From an uncultured Latescibacterota bacterium (GTDB lineage Bacteria; Latescibacterota; UBA2968; UBA8231): a stretch of 64,000 bases of DNA. The stretch covers positions 4,614,599 through 4,678,598 of the forward strand of contig OX638377.1 of assembly GCA_951813615.1 (NCBI GenBank), in the 5' to 3' direction. Positions 33,558-41,668 of the stretch are shown here, piece by piece. The notes beneath the pieces were generated by a model. It was given only the letters and a program-made list of their open reading frames with translations, was not told where the DNA came from and made no database searches. Numbering within the stretch: position 1 is the stretch's first letter; every line of letters begins with the position of its first letter. The translations under genes were made by a program, and so were the position numbers.

Positions 33558-36011
33558 CTAGATATTCAACCAGTAGTTGAACTTCACCAAGAAGATATTG
33601 GTCCCCTCGTCCACAAAGCTGCGCCGCAGGTTGTACCCGGGGCGAAATGCGCCCAAGTCGGAGTCGTCGTGGCGGAACTGCGACCAGACGATGAACAGGG
33701 TGCTGCCCGGCTTGTACTCCCAGCGCAAGACGGCGTTGCTGTGCAGCGAGCGGTTGCGAAAATCAGGGCTTTTCTCCGGGCCGGGATGCGCGACAAACGA
33801 GTAGGAGCGCGGCCGAGCCAACTCCTTGAAGTTGGCGTACTGGCCCGCACTAATAAAAGGCTGGACATAGAACTCCAAGCTCAAGTCGCGGCTGAAGAGG
33901 ATGTTGGCCCGCGTCGTTAGATCGAGGGTTTGGCTGTCTAACTCCCCGTACACGAATTGATCGTCTTCTCCGTCGGCGTTCGCATCGAAGTTTTCGACCC
34001 ATTGGGCATCGTTAAAACCCCAACTATAGCGCGGCCGCAGACTGATCTCGAACCGCGAAGTCGGCCGGATGCGGATGCTGCCGGAGACCTCGCGGTGGGT
34101 GCTGCCAGCCGAGTTGCCCTCCCACTCGTACTCGACCCAGCCGCTGACCATAAAGCGGTCGTCGCTTTCCAGCTCAATCTCAAAGCCGTCGCTTGCCGGC
34201 CTCGCGATTAGGGGGCCGCCGCGGGTATCGAGATCGTCGAAGGACCGCCACATGTGGTAGTAGTCGATGTGGATCCACCAGTAGTTTTTGAGCTGGTGGT
34301 GGGTGTTAAAGTCAAAGCCGTTTTGCAGATTGGTGCGGTCGAAGTTCCAAGTGCCCCAGCGGTTGAAGTTGTAGAAATTGCGGCGGAAGATGGCCCAGTC
34401 CTCTTCCTTGCGCAGCTGGATCCAGAGCCAAGGGTTGTAGAAATCGCTGCGCCACTGGAAGCCGAGGTCGTCGATCTCGAAATGCCGTGAATAGGCCTCC
34501 CACCAAAGCTCGCCGCGCAACCAGCCGCTGTTCTTGCTCAAGACCGCCATATTGCCCAAACCGCCGCGACGCTGGTCATCCACCGCGGCGCGGCTGCCGG
34601 CGAGCTGGCCCCAAAAGGTGTATCCGTTGTCGCGCCACTTGAGAGTCCAATCCACGCCGCCGGTATAGGCATTCCGCGCGCGGTCGCGCTGCACGGCCGT
34701 GCCCAAGAGGCCGACATGCGAGTTGCCAGCAAATAGATCCTGCTTGACGCGACCGACGAGAAAGTGGGTGCGCGGCTCGACGAGAAAGTCGCTGCGCTCT
34801 TGGTACTCCTCGCCGGACACCTCGCGCACCATGGTCGTCTCAACGCGCGCGTACTCTTTGGCAGTAAGCGCCGTCAGCAGGCCAAAAGTGGTCTTGGATG
34901 CGGTCTTACCCGTCAGCTTGGCTGCGCCCATAATGGTGGTGGACTCGCTCTCGTTGAGGGCATCGTGGCCATCGGGCAGCGAGTGATAGCCGGGCTGGCG
35001 GCCAATGCGCCGCGAGTAGAACAGGTCAATTGGCGTGTCGAACACCTCGCCGTCCTCCACGAAGAAGGGGCGGCGCTCTTCCTGGAACGTCTCAAAAACC
35101 GAAAGATTGAGTTCGGCCGGATCGGCTTCCACTTGGCCGAAATCCGGGTTGATCGTGGCGTTGAGCGAAATATTCGACGACAGTCCGTAGCGCAAGTCCG
35201 CGCCGGCATTGCCGAATAATTCGCGCGCATCCGCCAAGGTGGAGCGGCCCACCGAGTAGGGCAAAAGCTTCAGCGTGCGCTTAGATTCGAGGTCCGCTAA
35301 ACCCTCTAAGTGGGCAAAGCGCGAGACCGAGCCACTCTCTTTGCGCGGAACCATGACCCAGAAGGCCTGTTCCTTCTTGCGACTGATGTAGCGGGCGACA
35401 TTGATGCCCCAGTTCCCGCCGCTACTAAAGCGGAGGTTGTGAAACGGGATGGCAAACTCCACGCTCCATCCCTCTGCGCCGATGGTATGCGCGGATTCCC
35501 ACACGCCGTTCCAAGTGTCGTTGTCCCAACCGTAATCCTTGATTACAGCATCGTGGATCGACCCACCGGCGTACACCCCAAAGGAGTAGCCCGTCTGGTG
35601 GTCGTGATGCGTGTCCAAGCTAACTTGGATCCAATCGGCTTCGGTCCACTGGTCGCGGCGCACCAAGCGAGAGATAATCTGCTCGGGTGCCGAATCGTAG
35701 GCCATAACCGCCACGTAGAGCGCCTCGTCGTCGTACGCCAACTGTACGGTAGTTTTTTCGCTCGCTAGCTGCCCTTCCTCGGGCTCGCGCTGGACGAAGC
35801 CCGTAAAAATTGGGGCCTGCTGCCACACCGGATCGTCGAGTACGCCGTCGATCTGCGGACGGGTACCTTCTATGCGCACGGCGTCGAGCGTGCGGTCGGG
35901 CGCTTGGTGAGCATACACAACGCGGGGGCCGAGGACCGCACAGGCCACCGATGCCAAGCAATACAGCCAGTTGATCAGCCGAGAACATACGTCTGTCTTG
36001 CGGTGTTGCAT
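33558..36011 (-). CDS. Outer-membrane barrel with N-terminal CBM9-like domain (DUF5916 type)
   Basis: 817 residues. A signal peptide lies in the first 35 residues, then a CBM9-like domain (RPQIDGVLDDPVWQQA, DDEALYVAVMAYDS, WSVEFAIPFHNLRF). A long C-terminal region of alternating amphipathic strands follows, with FFVEDGEVFDTPIDLFYSRR, FDFNTHHQLKNYWWIHIDYY and a final aromatic strand FLVKFNYWLNI. This layout is that of DUF5916 proteins, common in FCB bacteria and thought to sit in the outer membrane. Ligand or cargo is unknown. Confidence 0.8.
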   Translation of the reverse strand: MQHRKTDVCSRLINWLYCLASVACAVLGPRVVYAHQAPDRTLDAVRIEGTRPQIDGVLDDPVWQQAPIFTGFVQREPEEGQLASEKTTVQLAYDDEALYVAVMAYDSAPEQIISRLVRRDQWTEADWIQVSLDTHHDHQTGYSFGVYAGGSIHDAVIKDYGWDNDTWNGVWESAHTIGAEGWSVEFAIPFHNLRFSSGGNWGINVARYISRKKEQAFWVMVPRKESGSVSRFAHLEGLADLESKRTLKLLPYSVGRSTLADARELFGNAGADLRYGLSSNISLNATINPDFGQVEADPAELNLSVFETFQEERRPFFVEDGEVFDTPIDLFYSRRIGRQPGYHSLPDGHDALNESESTTIMGAAKLTGKTASKTTFGLLTALTAKEYARVETTMVREVSGEEYQERSDFLVEPRTHFLVGRVKQDLFAGNSHVGLLGTAVQRDRARNAYTGGVDWTLKWRDNGYTFWGQLAGSRAAVDDQRRGGLGNMAVLSKNSGWLRGELWWEAYSRHFEIDDLGFQWRSDFYNPWLWIQLRKEEDWAIFRRNFYNFNRWGTWNFDRTNLQNGFDFNTHHQLKNYWWIHIDYYHMWRSFDDLDTRGGPLIARPASDGFEIELESDDRFMVSGWVEYEWEGNSAGSTHREVSGSIRIRPTSRFEISLRPRYSWGFNDAQWVENFDANADGEDDQFVYGELDSQTLDLTTRANILFSRDLSLEFYVQPFISAGQYANFKELARPRSYSFVAHPGPEKSPDFRNRSLHSNAVLRWEYKPGSTLFIVWSQFRHDDSDLGAFRPGYNLRRSFVDEGTNIFLVKFNYWLNI

Positions 36012-36047
36012 GTTTTTTTCTCTGTCCTAAGTCGAGGGGTTGATGTT

Positions 36048-36079
36048 CCTAGGGCAGCGGTCGCTGCCGCTGCCCTAGG
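36048..36079. repeat. Perfect 13-bp stem-loop upstream of the barrel gene
   Basis: CCTAGGGCAGCGG (36048-36060) and CCGCTGCCCTAGG (36067-36079) with a 6-base loop. No T-tract follows on either strand. It lies between the small ORF at 36115 and the barrel gene, so it could be a weak terminator or a processing site. Confidence 0.45.
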
Positions 36080-36114
36080 CTGGTTTCGCAATGCCGCTGC
36101 GCGTCAAAGAGCCA

Positions 36115-36207
36115 TTAGCTGAGGAAGCGCAGGAGCGGTATCATCGCGAATACAAAGAGGCTGATGATTGCGTACATCAGTCCTTGGTTGATGATCTCGC
36201 GTCGCAT
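36115..36207 (-). CDS. Putative 30-residue membrane peptide
   Basis: The ATG at 36207 follows AAGGAG by 9 bases. The peptide MRREIINQGLMYAIISLFVF continues AMIPLLRFLS: a charged head and one hydrophobic helix. The same frame is open to an ATG at 36468, but that ATG lacks a ribosome-binding site and the extra part looks like structured non-coding DNA. Small single-helix proteins are often missed in annotation; expression is not shown. Confidence 0.45.
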   Translation of the reverse strand: MRREIINQGLMYAIISLFVFAMIPLLRFLS

Positions 36208-36475
36208 AGTGTAGTTGCTCCTTGCGATGAGGTCCTTGGTTGGCTGGGTGAATGTCGCGCAGACCCGCTGCCGTCCGCCCGGGGTGGGCGGCAACGCCCC
36301 GCTGTCTAAGCCGCGCCGCAAAGCGGCGCAGCGCTGTCGCGCGTCGATGACCCGGCCGGCCCTGATCGCAACGCGCATCTTGGCACCGCCGTGAGTAAAA
36401 ACCCAAGGGGCGGTGTTGCAGTGTTGTGTTTTGTCGTTGGTCTTCATTTTTACGGTTTCGTTTAGCATTTTTTAT
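36208..36475 (-). other. GC-rich structured leader candidate upstream of the small membrane ORF
   Basis: Contains several hairpins, for example CCGCCCGGGGTGGGCGG near 36276 and GCGCCGCAAAGCGGCGC near 36313. No convincing gene. It could be a structured 5-prime leader or small RNA between the palindrome at 36476 and the small ORF. Confidence 0.3.
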
Positions 36476-36491
36476 CTGAACAAATGTTCAG
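36476..36491. promoter_or_regulatory. LexA-like operator palindrome
   Basis: CTGAACAAATGTTCAG has 6-bp arms CTGAAC/GTTCAG and fits the GAAC-N4-GTTC box used by LexA in Gram-positive and some other bacteria. On the minus strand a TTGACA sits about 18 bp upstream, so it could overlap a promoter for the small ORF. No lexA gene is in the window. Confidence 0.35.
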
Positions 36492-36522
36492 TATTAACTA
36501 ATACAATGTCAAGCATTTTCAC

Positions 36523-36569
36523 AAAAAAAGAGGCCGCAGCGCGTTTTCATTTTCGCGCCACGGCCTCTT
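36523..36569 (-). terminator. Rho-independent terminator
   Basis: AAGAGGCCG and CGGCCTCTT form the base, and CGCG/CGCG extends the stem with a small bulge. On the minus strand seven Ts follow. It would end leftward transcription from the AEC-transporter side and insulate the region containing the small ORF. A second hairpin (GTCGGGG/CCCCGAC) sits at 36602-36621. Confidence 0.7.
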
Positions 36570-36763
36570 GCCACGTTCAGCTCTCGCAAAGACGAGCTTC
36601 AGTCGGGGACACAGCCCCGACCTCTCGGCGCGAATAGGGTGTTTTCGAGCTGCACATCGGCAGCAAGATAGGTGCATCCATCATCTAGAATTCCCCCGGC
36701 GGCTATGCGCGGCGTCCCGCACATGTCGAAGCGATGTACACCTATCATTTTCATCCTCCTGTG

Positions 36764-36793
36764 GTTTCAATCCACGCCCCACACGGGGGCGAT
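36764..36793 (-). CRISPR. Solitary CRISPR-like repeat (type I-C-like), no array
   Basis: GTTTCAATCCACGCCCC followed by ACACGGGGGCGAT; on the other strand it ends in the GTGGATTGAAAC typical of subtype I-C and related repeats and contains the usual GC-rich inner palindrome. Only one copy is present within several hundred bases, with no spacers and no cas genes in the window. The 340 bp from here to the transporter stop hold no gene that I can support. Confidence 0.45.
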
Positions 36794-36918
36794 GAAGCCG
36801 CGAGAGTTTAGAGTTTATTGTTGCCCTATAAACCTAGTTACGAGAGGGCGTAAAACAGTGTCAAGAGACGCGCAAAAATTTTCAAAAAAAGCGAAATGGG
36901 ATTACATCAGAATCGCAA

Positions 36919-37821
36919 TTAGAGGCCGATCCAATAGAGCAGAATCGACAGCCCAAGTGGACTCCACAAAGTCGAGCCAATGAGAATGCCGCCGAGCAGA
37001 TCGGGGCGCGCGTCAAAGCGCACGGTCAGGATGAGGGCGTTGATGGCCGTAGGCAGGCAGGAGCACAGCAGCAGCACATCGCGCACCGCGCCCTGCGCGC
37101 CGATCAGCAGCGTCAGGCCAATGCCAATCGCCGGCCCCAACAGGACCTTGGCACCAATGCCGCCGTACAGGGTGGCCGAACTGCGGCCGCGGATGGGGAT
37201 GCACGAGACTTGCACCCCGAGCAGGATGATCGCGAGAATCGGGCCGGCTTTGCCGATCAGATCAGCCGCGTCGAGGACGGAAACTGGGATCGGTACGGCA
37301 AGAGCGTTGACGGCCAAAGCCAAAGCCGCGGCGTAAATCAGCGGCAGCCTGAAAATGCTCTTGAACGCTTGCAGCGGACTTTGCCGCCCGCCAGCGGCGA
37401 TGTAGGTGCCCAGCGACGCGGCCATAACATTGCCGTACACAAAGAGCAGCATGACGATCGCTAGCGCCTCGTCGCCAAAGGCGAACAGCACTACGGGGAC
37501 GCCGTACGAGGCGATGTTGACCGTGGGGAGGGAGAGGGTGACCGCGCTACGGGTGGGTTTATCCCAGCCGGCGAGATGCGCGACGAGCGCGATGACCGGC
37601 ATGCTGACCACGTACATCCCAGCCTGCCAAGCAAAGGCTTGGGCGGCCGCCGCGCCGGTGACCGGGTGGCGCACCAGTGCCGAAAACATCAAGAAGGGCA
37701 GGCAGATGTATATGGCTACATCGGCCAAGGGGGCGGGGTCAACAGAGCGCCGCCGCCCCAACAAATAGCCGCAGCCGATGAGCAGGAAAATCGGGGCAAT
37801 GACGTCGAGCAGAAAAGTCAT
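36919..37821 (-). CDS. AEC family transporter
   Basis: 300 residues with about ten hydrophobic helices arranged as an inverted repeat: LLDVIAPIFLLIGCGYLLGR, IYICLPFLMFSALV, IASYGVPVVLFAFGDEAL, AKVLLGPAIGIGLTLLIG and LILTVRFDARPDLLGGIL. The pattern matches auxin-efflux-carrier-type permeases, which in bacteria export or take up organic acids such as malate. Start at ATG 37821. It lies 24 bp downstream of a Gfo/Idh/MocA gene in the same direction and probably moves its substrate or product. Confidence 0.88.
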   Translation of the reverse strand: MTFLLDVIAPIFLLIGCGYLLGRRRSVDPAPLADVAIYICLPFLMFSALVRHPVTGAAAAQAFAWQAGMYVVSMPVIALVAHLAGWDKPTRSAVTLSLPTVNIASYGVPVVLFAFGDEALAIVMLLFVYGNVMAASLGTYIAAGGRQSPLQAFKSIFRLPLIYAAALALAVNALAVPIPVSVLDAADLIGKAGPILAIILLGVQVSCIPIRGRSSATLYGGIGAKVLLGPAIGIGLTLLIGAQGAVRDVLLLCSCLPTAINALILTVRFDARPDLLGGILIGSTLWSPLGLSILLYWIGL

Positions 37822-37845
37822 TACCGCAAGCGGACAGGGCCGATG

Positions 37846-38919
37846 TTACACCTGCTCTTCTTGACCCGAAGCGGCCGAGCGGTACGCTGCGTCGAGCATT
37901 TCCACCCCGCGCATGGCCACTTCGCCCGGGGTCCAGTTGACATCGGTTTTGCCCAAGATCAAGTCGGCAAAGTTGTTGGGCGGGCCATCGCACTCGTAGG
38001 CCCCCGCGTCCTCGGCGACCTCCTCGACGACGTGTTGGCCGTCGTGGCGGCGCAGGTGCATGCGGGCGCGCTCGCAATCGATGAGCAGCATGCCCTCCGA
38101 ACCGAACAGGCGCACATCGACCTGAAAGGTCTGGTCGGTGGGCACATTGCCCGCGCCACTGACCGTGCCCACGGCCCCCGAGGTAAAGCGCACTGTCAGC
38201 GCGTCGTACAGCTCAACCTCGGACCCGGGCGCGCTCATGGCGGCAAAAACGCGCTCGGCGCGCAGCCCGGACAGCCAAAACAGCAGTCCCGAAGAGTGCG
38301 ATATTTGCGCGTGGGCGTAGCCTCCTTCGGCAATGGCCGGATCGGCCCAAGTAGAAGGCGTGGGGCCGAAGAGGCTGGCACTGTCCTGCCCGGAAATCTC
38401 GGACACATCCACCTCCTCCCCCGACAGCAGGGCGCGAATCGGCGAGGCCATGTGGCAGAGTGCAAATTCGACCTCGCCGATGGCTTGCTCGTCCATTAGC
38501 GCCTTGGCCCGCTGGATAAAAGGCTTGTGATGCCAGCCATAGGGCACGAGCAACTGGCGGTCCCGCTCCGCAGCGAGGCGCACCAATTCGCGCGCGTGGG
38601 CCGCGCGGGTGGTCAGGGGTTTTTCGCACATCACGTGCAGGCCCGCCTCCAAAGCGGCGCGGGCGTGTTCGTAGTGCAAGGGGTGCGGCGAGGCCACGAC
38701 GACCCCGTCGAGTTCGCAGTCGGCTAACAACTCTCGGTAGTCCTCAGTGGCAAACGAAAACCCGAAGTGATCCCGCACCTGCTCTAGCTCGGCTTGGCCC
38801 AAACGGCAGACAGCCGTTAATTCGACGTCGTCGCGGGTGGCAAAAACGGGCATGTGGTTGCTGGTGGCCCACCAGCCAGCGCCGATAAACCCGAGGCGCA
38901 CTTTATCTTGGGTGCTCAT
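37846..38919 (-). CDS. Gfo/Idh/MocA family oxidoreductase
   Basis: 357 residues. N-terminal Rossmann fold LGFIGAGWWATSNHMP, then VVVASPHPLHYEHA and the signature MCEKPLTTRAAHARELV with the catalytic Lys of the EKP motif. The C-terminal half is the alpha/beta sugar-binding domain. NAD(P)-dependent oxidation of a sugar, inositol or similar polyol. Upstream partner of the AEC transporter. Confidence 0.9.
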   Translation of the reverse strand: MSTQDKVRLGFIGAGWWATSNHMPVFATRDDVELTAVCRLGQAELEQVRDHFGFSFATEDYRELLADCELDGVVVASPHPLHYEHARAALEAGLHVMCEKPLTTRAAHARELVRLAAERDRQLLVPYGWHHKPFIQRAKALMDEQAIGEVEFALCHMASPIRALLSGEEVDVSEISGQDSASLFGPTPSTWADPAIAEGGYAHAQISHSSGLLFWLSGLRAERVFAAMSAPGSEVELYDALTVRFTSGAVGTVSGAGNVPTDQTFQVDVRLFGSEGMLLIDCERARMHLRRHDGQHVVEEVAEDAGAYECDGPPNNFADLILGKTDVNWTPGEVAMRGVEMLDAAYRSAASGQEEQV

Positions 38920-39149
38920 TGGCGTTGCTCCTTGGTTGGAGCGGCTAATGTAGGAGTGCGCGAGCAGTGCAGCAAGTACGGCGTCATTAGAAATTAATTT
39001 GCCTACTAGCTTATTTTTTTTCTTTAATTATCTGACGTACGCACGGAACCCTTATCGACTATCGACGCCTGACATTCGCCCGCCCGCCTTAGCTATCGCT
39101 CTAACTTTCATATCCCTATTATATCTCTCACCTCACAAGGAAGGAAGAA

Positions 39150-39905
39150 ATGGCTGCCCCCATAGCGCTTCAACTCTACACGGTCCGCGACGCCCTCGCG
39201 CAAAACTTCAAGTCCGTGGTCACCCGGATTGCCGAGATAGGGTACGTGGGCGTCGAAACGGCCGGATTCCCCGGCATCGGAGTAGATGAAGCCAGCGACC
39301 TATTTGCCGATCTAGGGTTAGACGTATGCAGCGTGCATACGCAGCTCCCCTTGGGCAAACAAAAAAACCAAGTCATCGAACTGGCCTACGAGCTGGAGGC
39401 CACCCGCGTGGTGAGTTCCACACCGCGCGATGCCTTCGCCAGCGCGGACACACTCAAGGCGCTTTGCGAGAGCTGGAACCAAGCCGCCGAGATCGCCGCC
39501 GAGAACGGCTTGGAATTGGGCCTCCACAACCACTGGTGGGAGTTCCAAGAAGTAGAAGGGCGTCCAGGTTTTGAGCTCCTAGTCGACGAGCTCGACGAGT
39601 CCATCTTCTTTCAGGTCGATACCTATTGGGTCAATACCGGCGGCGGCGACTCCGTGCAGGTCGTCGAGGAACTGGGCGAGCGAGCGCCGCTTTTGCACAT
39701 CAAGGACGGCCCGTGTGACCCCGAGCAGGACATGCTCGCCGTCGGCGAGGGAGCTATGGACATCCCGTCCATTATCGAAGCCAGCCACGGCACCTGCGAC
39801 TGGCTGATCGTCGAGTTGGACCGCTGTGCAACCGACATGATGGATGCCGTAGAAAAAAGCTATCAATACCTCGTTGGCAACGAATTGGCGCGCGGCGCCG
39901 AATAA
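39150..39905 (+). CDS. Sugar phosphate isomerase/epimerase (AP endonuclease 2-like TIM barrel)
   Basis: 251 residues, AAGGAAGG before the ATG. TIM-barrel blocks ALQLYTVRDAL, GYVGVETAGFPG, LELGLHNHWWEF, FFQVDTYWVNTGG, LLHIKDGP and WLIVELDRC supply the metal-binding His, Glu and Asp residues of the xylose-isomerase-like family. First gene of a rightward operon with ThuA and an epimerase; such sets are common in inositol, uronate or trehalose-derivative catabolism. Confidence 0.9.
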   Translation: MAAPIALQLYTVRDALAQNFKSVVTRIAEIGYVGVETAGFPGIGVDEASDLFADLGLDVCSVHTQLPLGKQKNQVIELAYELEATRVVSSTPRDAFASADTLKALCESWNQAAEIAAENGLELGLHNHWWEFQEVEGRPGFELLVDELDESIFFQVDTYWVNTGGGDSVQVVEELGERAPLLHIKDGPCDPEQDMLAVGEGAMDIPSIIEASHGTCDWLIVELDRCATDMMDAVEKSYQYLVGNELARGAE

Positions 39906-39920
39906 CGCAAAAGGAGCGTC

Positions 39921-40571
39921 ATGACCAAGAAGGCAATCATGGTTTGGGGCGGCTGGGAAGGGCACGAGCCCAAGCAGTGCGTCGATGTTTTCGCACCCAT
40001 TCTAGCAGAGGAAGGGTTCGCGGTAACCATTTCGGACACCCTCGACACGTACAAAGACCGCGACCTCATGGCCGAGCAGGATCTGGTGGTGCCAGCGTGG
40101 ACAATGGGCCAGATCGAAGGAGAACAGGAACAAGGGCTGCTCGCGGCCGTTGATAGCGGTGTCGGCGTGGCGGGCTGGCACGGCTGCATGGCCGATTCGT
40201 TCCGCAACAATACCACCTATCAGTTCATGGTCGGCGGCCAGTTTGTCGCCCATCCAGACGGCATCATCGATTACACGGTCAACATCGCGGCCCCAGACGA
40301 CCCCATCGTCGCTGGCCTAGATGACTTTCAAATGCACTCCGAGCAGTACTACATGCACACCGACCCAGGCAATGAAGTGCTCGCCACGACAACCCTAGAG
40401 GGCCGTCAAAGTGCGCCTTGGGTCAACGGAACGGTCATGCCAGTAGTGTGGAAGCGCGCGTGGGGAGCGGGTCGGGTGTTCTACTCATCGCTGGGCCACG
40501 TGGCGCGGGACTTCGACGTGCCCGAAGCGCGCGAGATTCAGCGACGCGGCATGCTCTGGGCCAGCCGCTGA
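39921..40571 (+). CDS. ThuA-domain protein
   Basis: 216 residues beginning 15 bp after the isomerase with AAAAGGAG upstream. Class I glutamine-amidotransferase-like fold as in ThuA: MVWGGWEGHEPKQCVD, GVAGWHGCMADSFRNN, FVAHPDG and VFYSSLGHVARDFD. ThuA proteins take part in sugar (for example trehalose derivative) use, but their reaction is poorly known. The C-terminal GHVARDF block is a good family marker. Confidence 0.88.
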   Translation: MTKKAIMVWGGWEGHEPKQCVDVFAPILAEEGFAVTISDTLDTYKDRDLMAEQDLVVPAWTMGQIEGEQEQGLLAAVDSGVGVAGWHGCMADSFRNNTTYQFMVGGQFVAHPDGIIDYTVNIAAPDDPIVAGLDDFQMHSEQYYMHTDPGNEVLATTTLEGRQSAPWVNGTVMPVVWKRAWGAGRVFYSSLGHVARDFDVPEAREIQRRGMLWASR

Positions 40572-40583
40572 GGAGATCGCGCT

Positions 40584-40700
40584 ATGAAGTTTCGCAAAAA
40601 CCTCTCCTCGCAGGCGTGTCTCTTGGGTCTTGGGCTGGCGGTGGGCCTCCTCTTAGTCGTCCTGACGTGGTGGCTTGTAAACCGGCTGTCTGAGAAATGA
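40584..40700 (+). CDS. Putative 38-residue membrane peptide
   Basis: Between the ThuA and epimerase genes an ATG at 40584 with GAGGAGA upstream opens a 39-codon frame. The product begins MKFRKNLSSQACLLGLGLAV and continues with a hydrophobic helix to WWLVNRLSEK. The TGA overlaps the ATG of the next gene (ATGATG), as in coupled operons. The tight packing supports a real gene; no family known to me. Confidence 0.55.
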   Translation: MKFRKNLSSQACLLGLGLAVGLLLVVLTWWLVNRLSEK

Positions 40701-41422
40701 TGGGCCGCAAGAAAGTACTGATTACGGGAGCGGCTGGCCGCATTGGCGAGGTGATGCGCCAAGGGCTGCGGGAGAGCTACGACCTGCGGCTGATGTATCA
40801 CCGCACGGTGCGGGAAGCCGCCGCAGGCGAAGAGGTCGTCCGCGGCAGCGTCGCCGATCTGAATGCTATGGCCGAGGCGGTCGCCGGCGTCGATGCAGTA
40901 GTTCACCTCGCCGGCGATCCAGCGGTTAGCGCCACTTGGGAGTCGGTGCTCGAAAAGAACATTCAGGGCGTGCACTGCACCTATGAGGCCTGCAGAAACG
41001 CGGGCGTCAAGCGGGTCGTCTTCGCCAGCACCAATCACGTGACCGGCCTTTACGAAGAAGAAGGGATGTACACCACGTGGGACATGCCCGTGCGGCCCGA
41101 CAGTCTGTACGGGGCCAGTAAGGCATTTGGCGAAAGCCTAGGACGCTACTACGTGGATCGCTACGGTTTGGAAGTCGTATGCCTGCGCATCGGCTCGTTC
41201 CAGCCGGATTCCGCTGTCGTCGAGCGCAAAAGCGACCGCATTCTCTCCACCTGGCTGAGTCACCGCGACTGCGTCCAGCTCGTGCAGCGCTCCATTGAGG
41301 CCGACGTGCGCTTCGGAATCTACTACGGCATCTCGGGCAACACCCGCGCCTACTGGGACCTCCAAAACGCCCGCCGAGAACTAGGCTACGCTCCCCAAGA
41401 CAACTCCGAGCATCTCGTTTAG
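40697..41422 (+). CDS. NAD-dependent epimerase/dehydratase, uronate-dehydrogenase-like
   Basis: 241 residues. LITGAAGRIGEVM is the nucleotide loop, VVHLAGDPAV and FASTNHVTG follow, and YGASKAFGESLG gives YxxxK. The order and wording of these blocks (DLRLMYHR, HLAGDPAVSATWE, NIQGVHCTYEACR) closely follow bacterial uronate dehydrogenases. The likely reaction is oxidation of a hexuronate or similar aldose to a lactone. Start at 40697 or the adjacent ATG at 40700. Confidence 0.85.
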   Translation: MMGRKKVLITGAAGRIGEVMRQGLRESYDLRLMYHRTVREAAAGEEVVRGSVADLNAMAEAVAGVDAVVHLAGDPAVSATWESVLEKNIQGVHCTYEACRNAGVKRVVFASTNHVTGLYEEEGMYTTWDMPVRPDSLYGASKAFGESLGRYYVDRYGLEVVCLRIGSFQPDSAVVERKSDRILSTWLSHRDCVQLVQRSIEADVRFGIYYGISGNTRAYWDLQNARRELGYAPQDNSEHLV

Positions 41423-41456
41423 GAATTGAGAATTAGGAATTGGGGCAGGGTAATTC

Positions 41457-41627
41457 TTAATTCCTATCGCCCCTCTTCCTCAATCCCCGCCAAAAAGTCT
41501 CCAGCAGCCGAAAACATATACGGACTACGTCTCGCAGGATATACAGCCCCAAGCAGACGCCGAAGAAGGAAGCGACTCGGGGGTCGAAGGCTAGTTCGAC
41601 AATGCGGTCGAGTAGAGCGGGAATCAC
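41457..41627 (-). CDS. Putative 56-residue membrane-associated protein
   Basis: GTG at 41627 with AAAGGA 8 bases upstream opens a 57-codon frame ending at 41457. The product starts MIPALLDRIVELAFDPRVAS, has a hydrophobic helix (FFGVCLGLYILRDVVRICF) and a basic tail (WRGLRKRGDRN). It lies convergent to the epimerase gene and just past the last gene of the propeller cluster. No homologue recognised. Confidence 0.5.
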   Translation of the reverse strand: MIPALLDRIVELAFDPRVASFFGVCLGLYILRDVVRICFRLLETFWRGLRKRGDRN

Positions 41628-41668
41628 GTTGCATCCTTTAGGTGCAGGAGCTTATGAACCAAGAGCGA

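Noticed and set aside
36115..36468. 117-residue version of the small membrane ORF
   Set aside because: The upstream ATG has no ribosome-binding site and the added part is hairpin-rich and protein-unlike; the internal ATG with AAGGAG is better.
36568..36795. Short frame ending GFNPRPTRGR
   Set aside because: This ending is the translation of the CRISPR-like repeat itself, a well-known false gene pattern.
36640..36900. A full CRISPR array
   Set aside because: Only one repeat copy is present; no second repeat at spacer distance on either side and no cas genes in the window.
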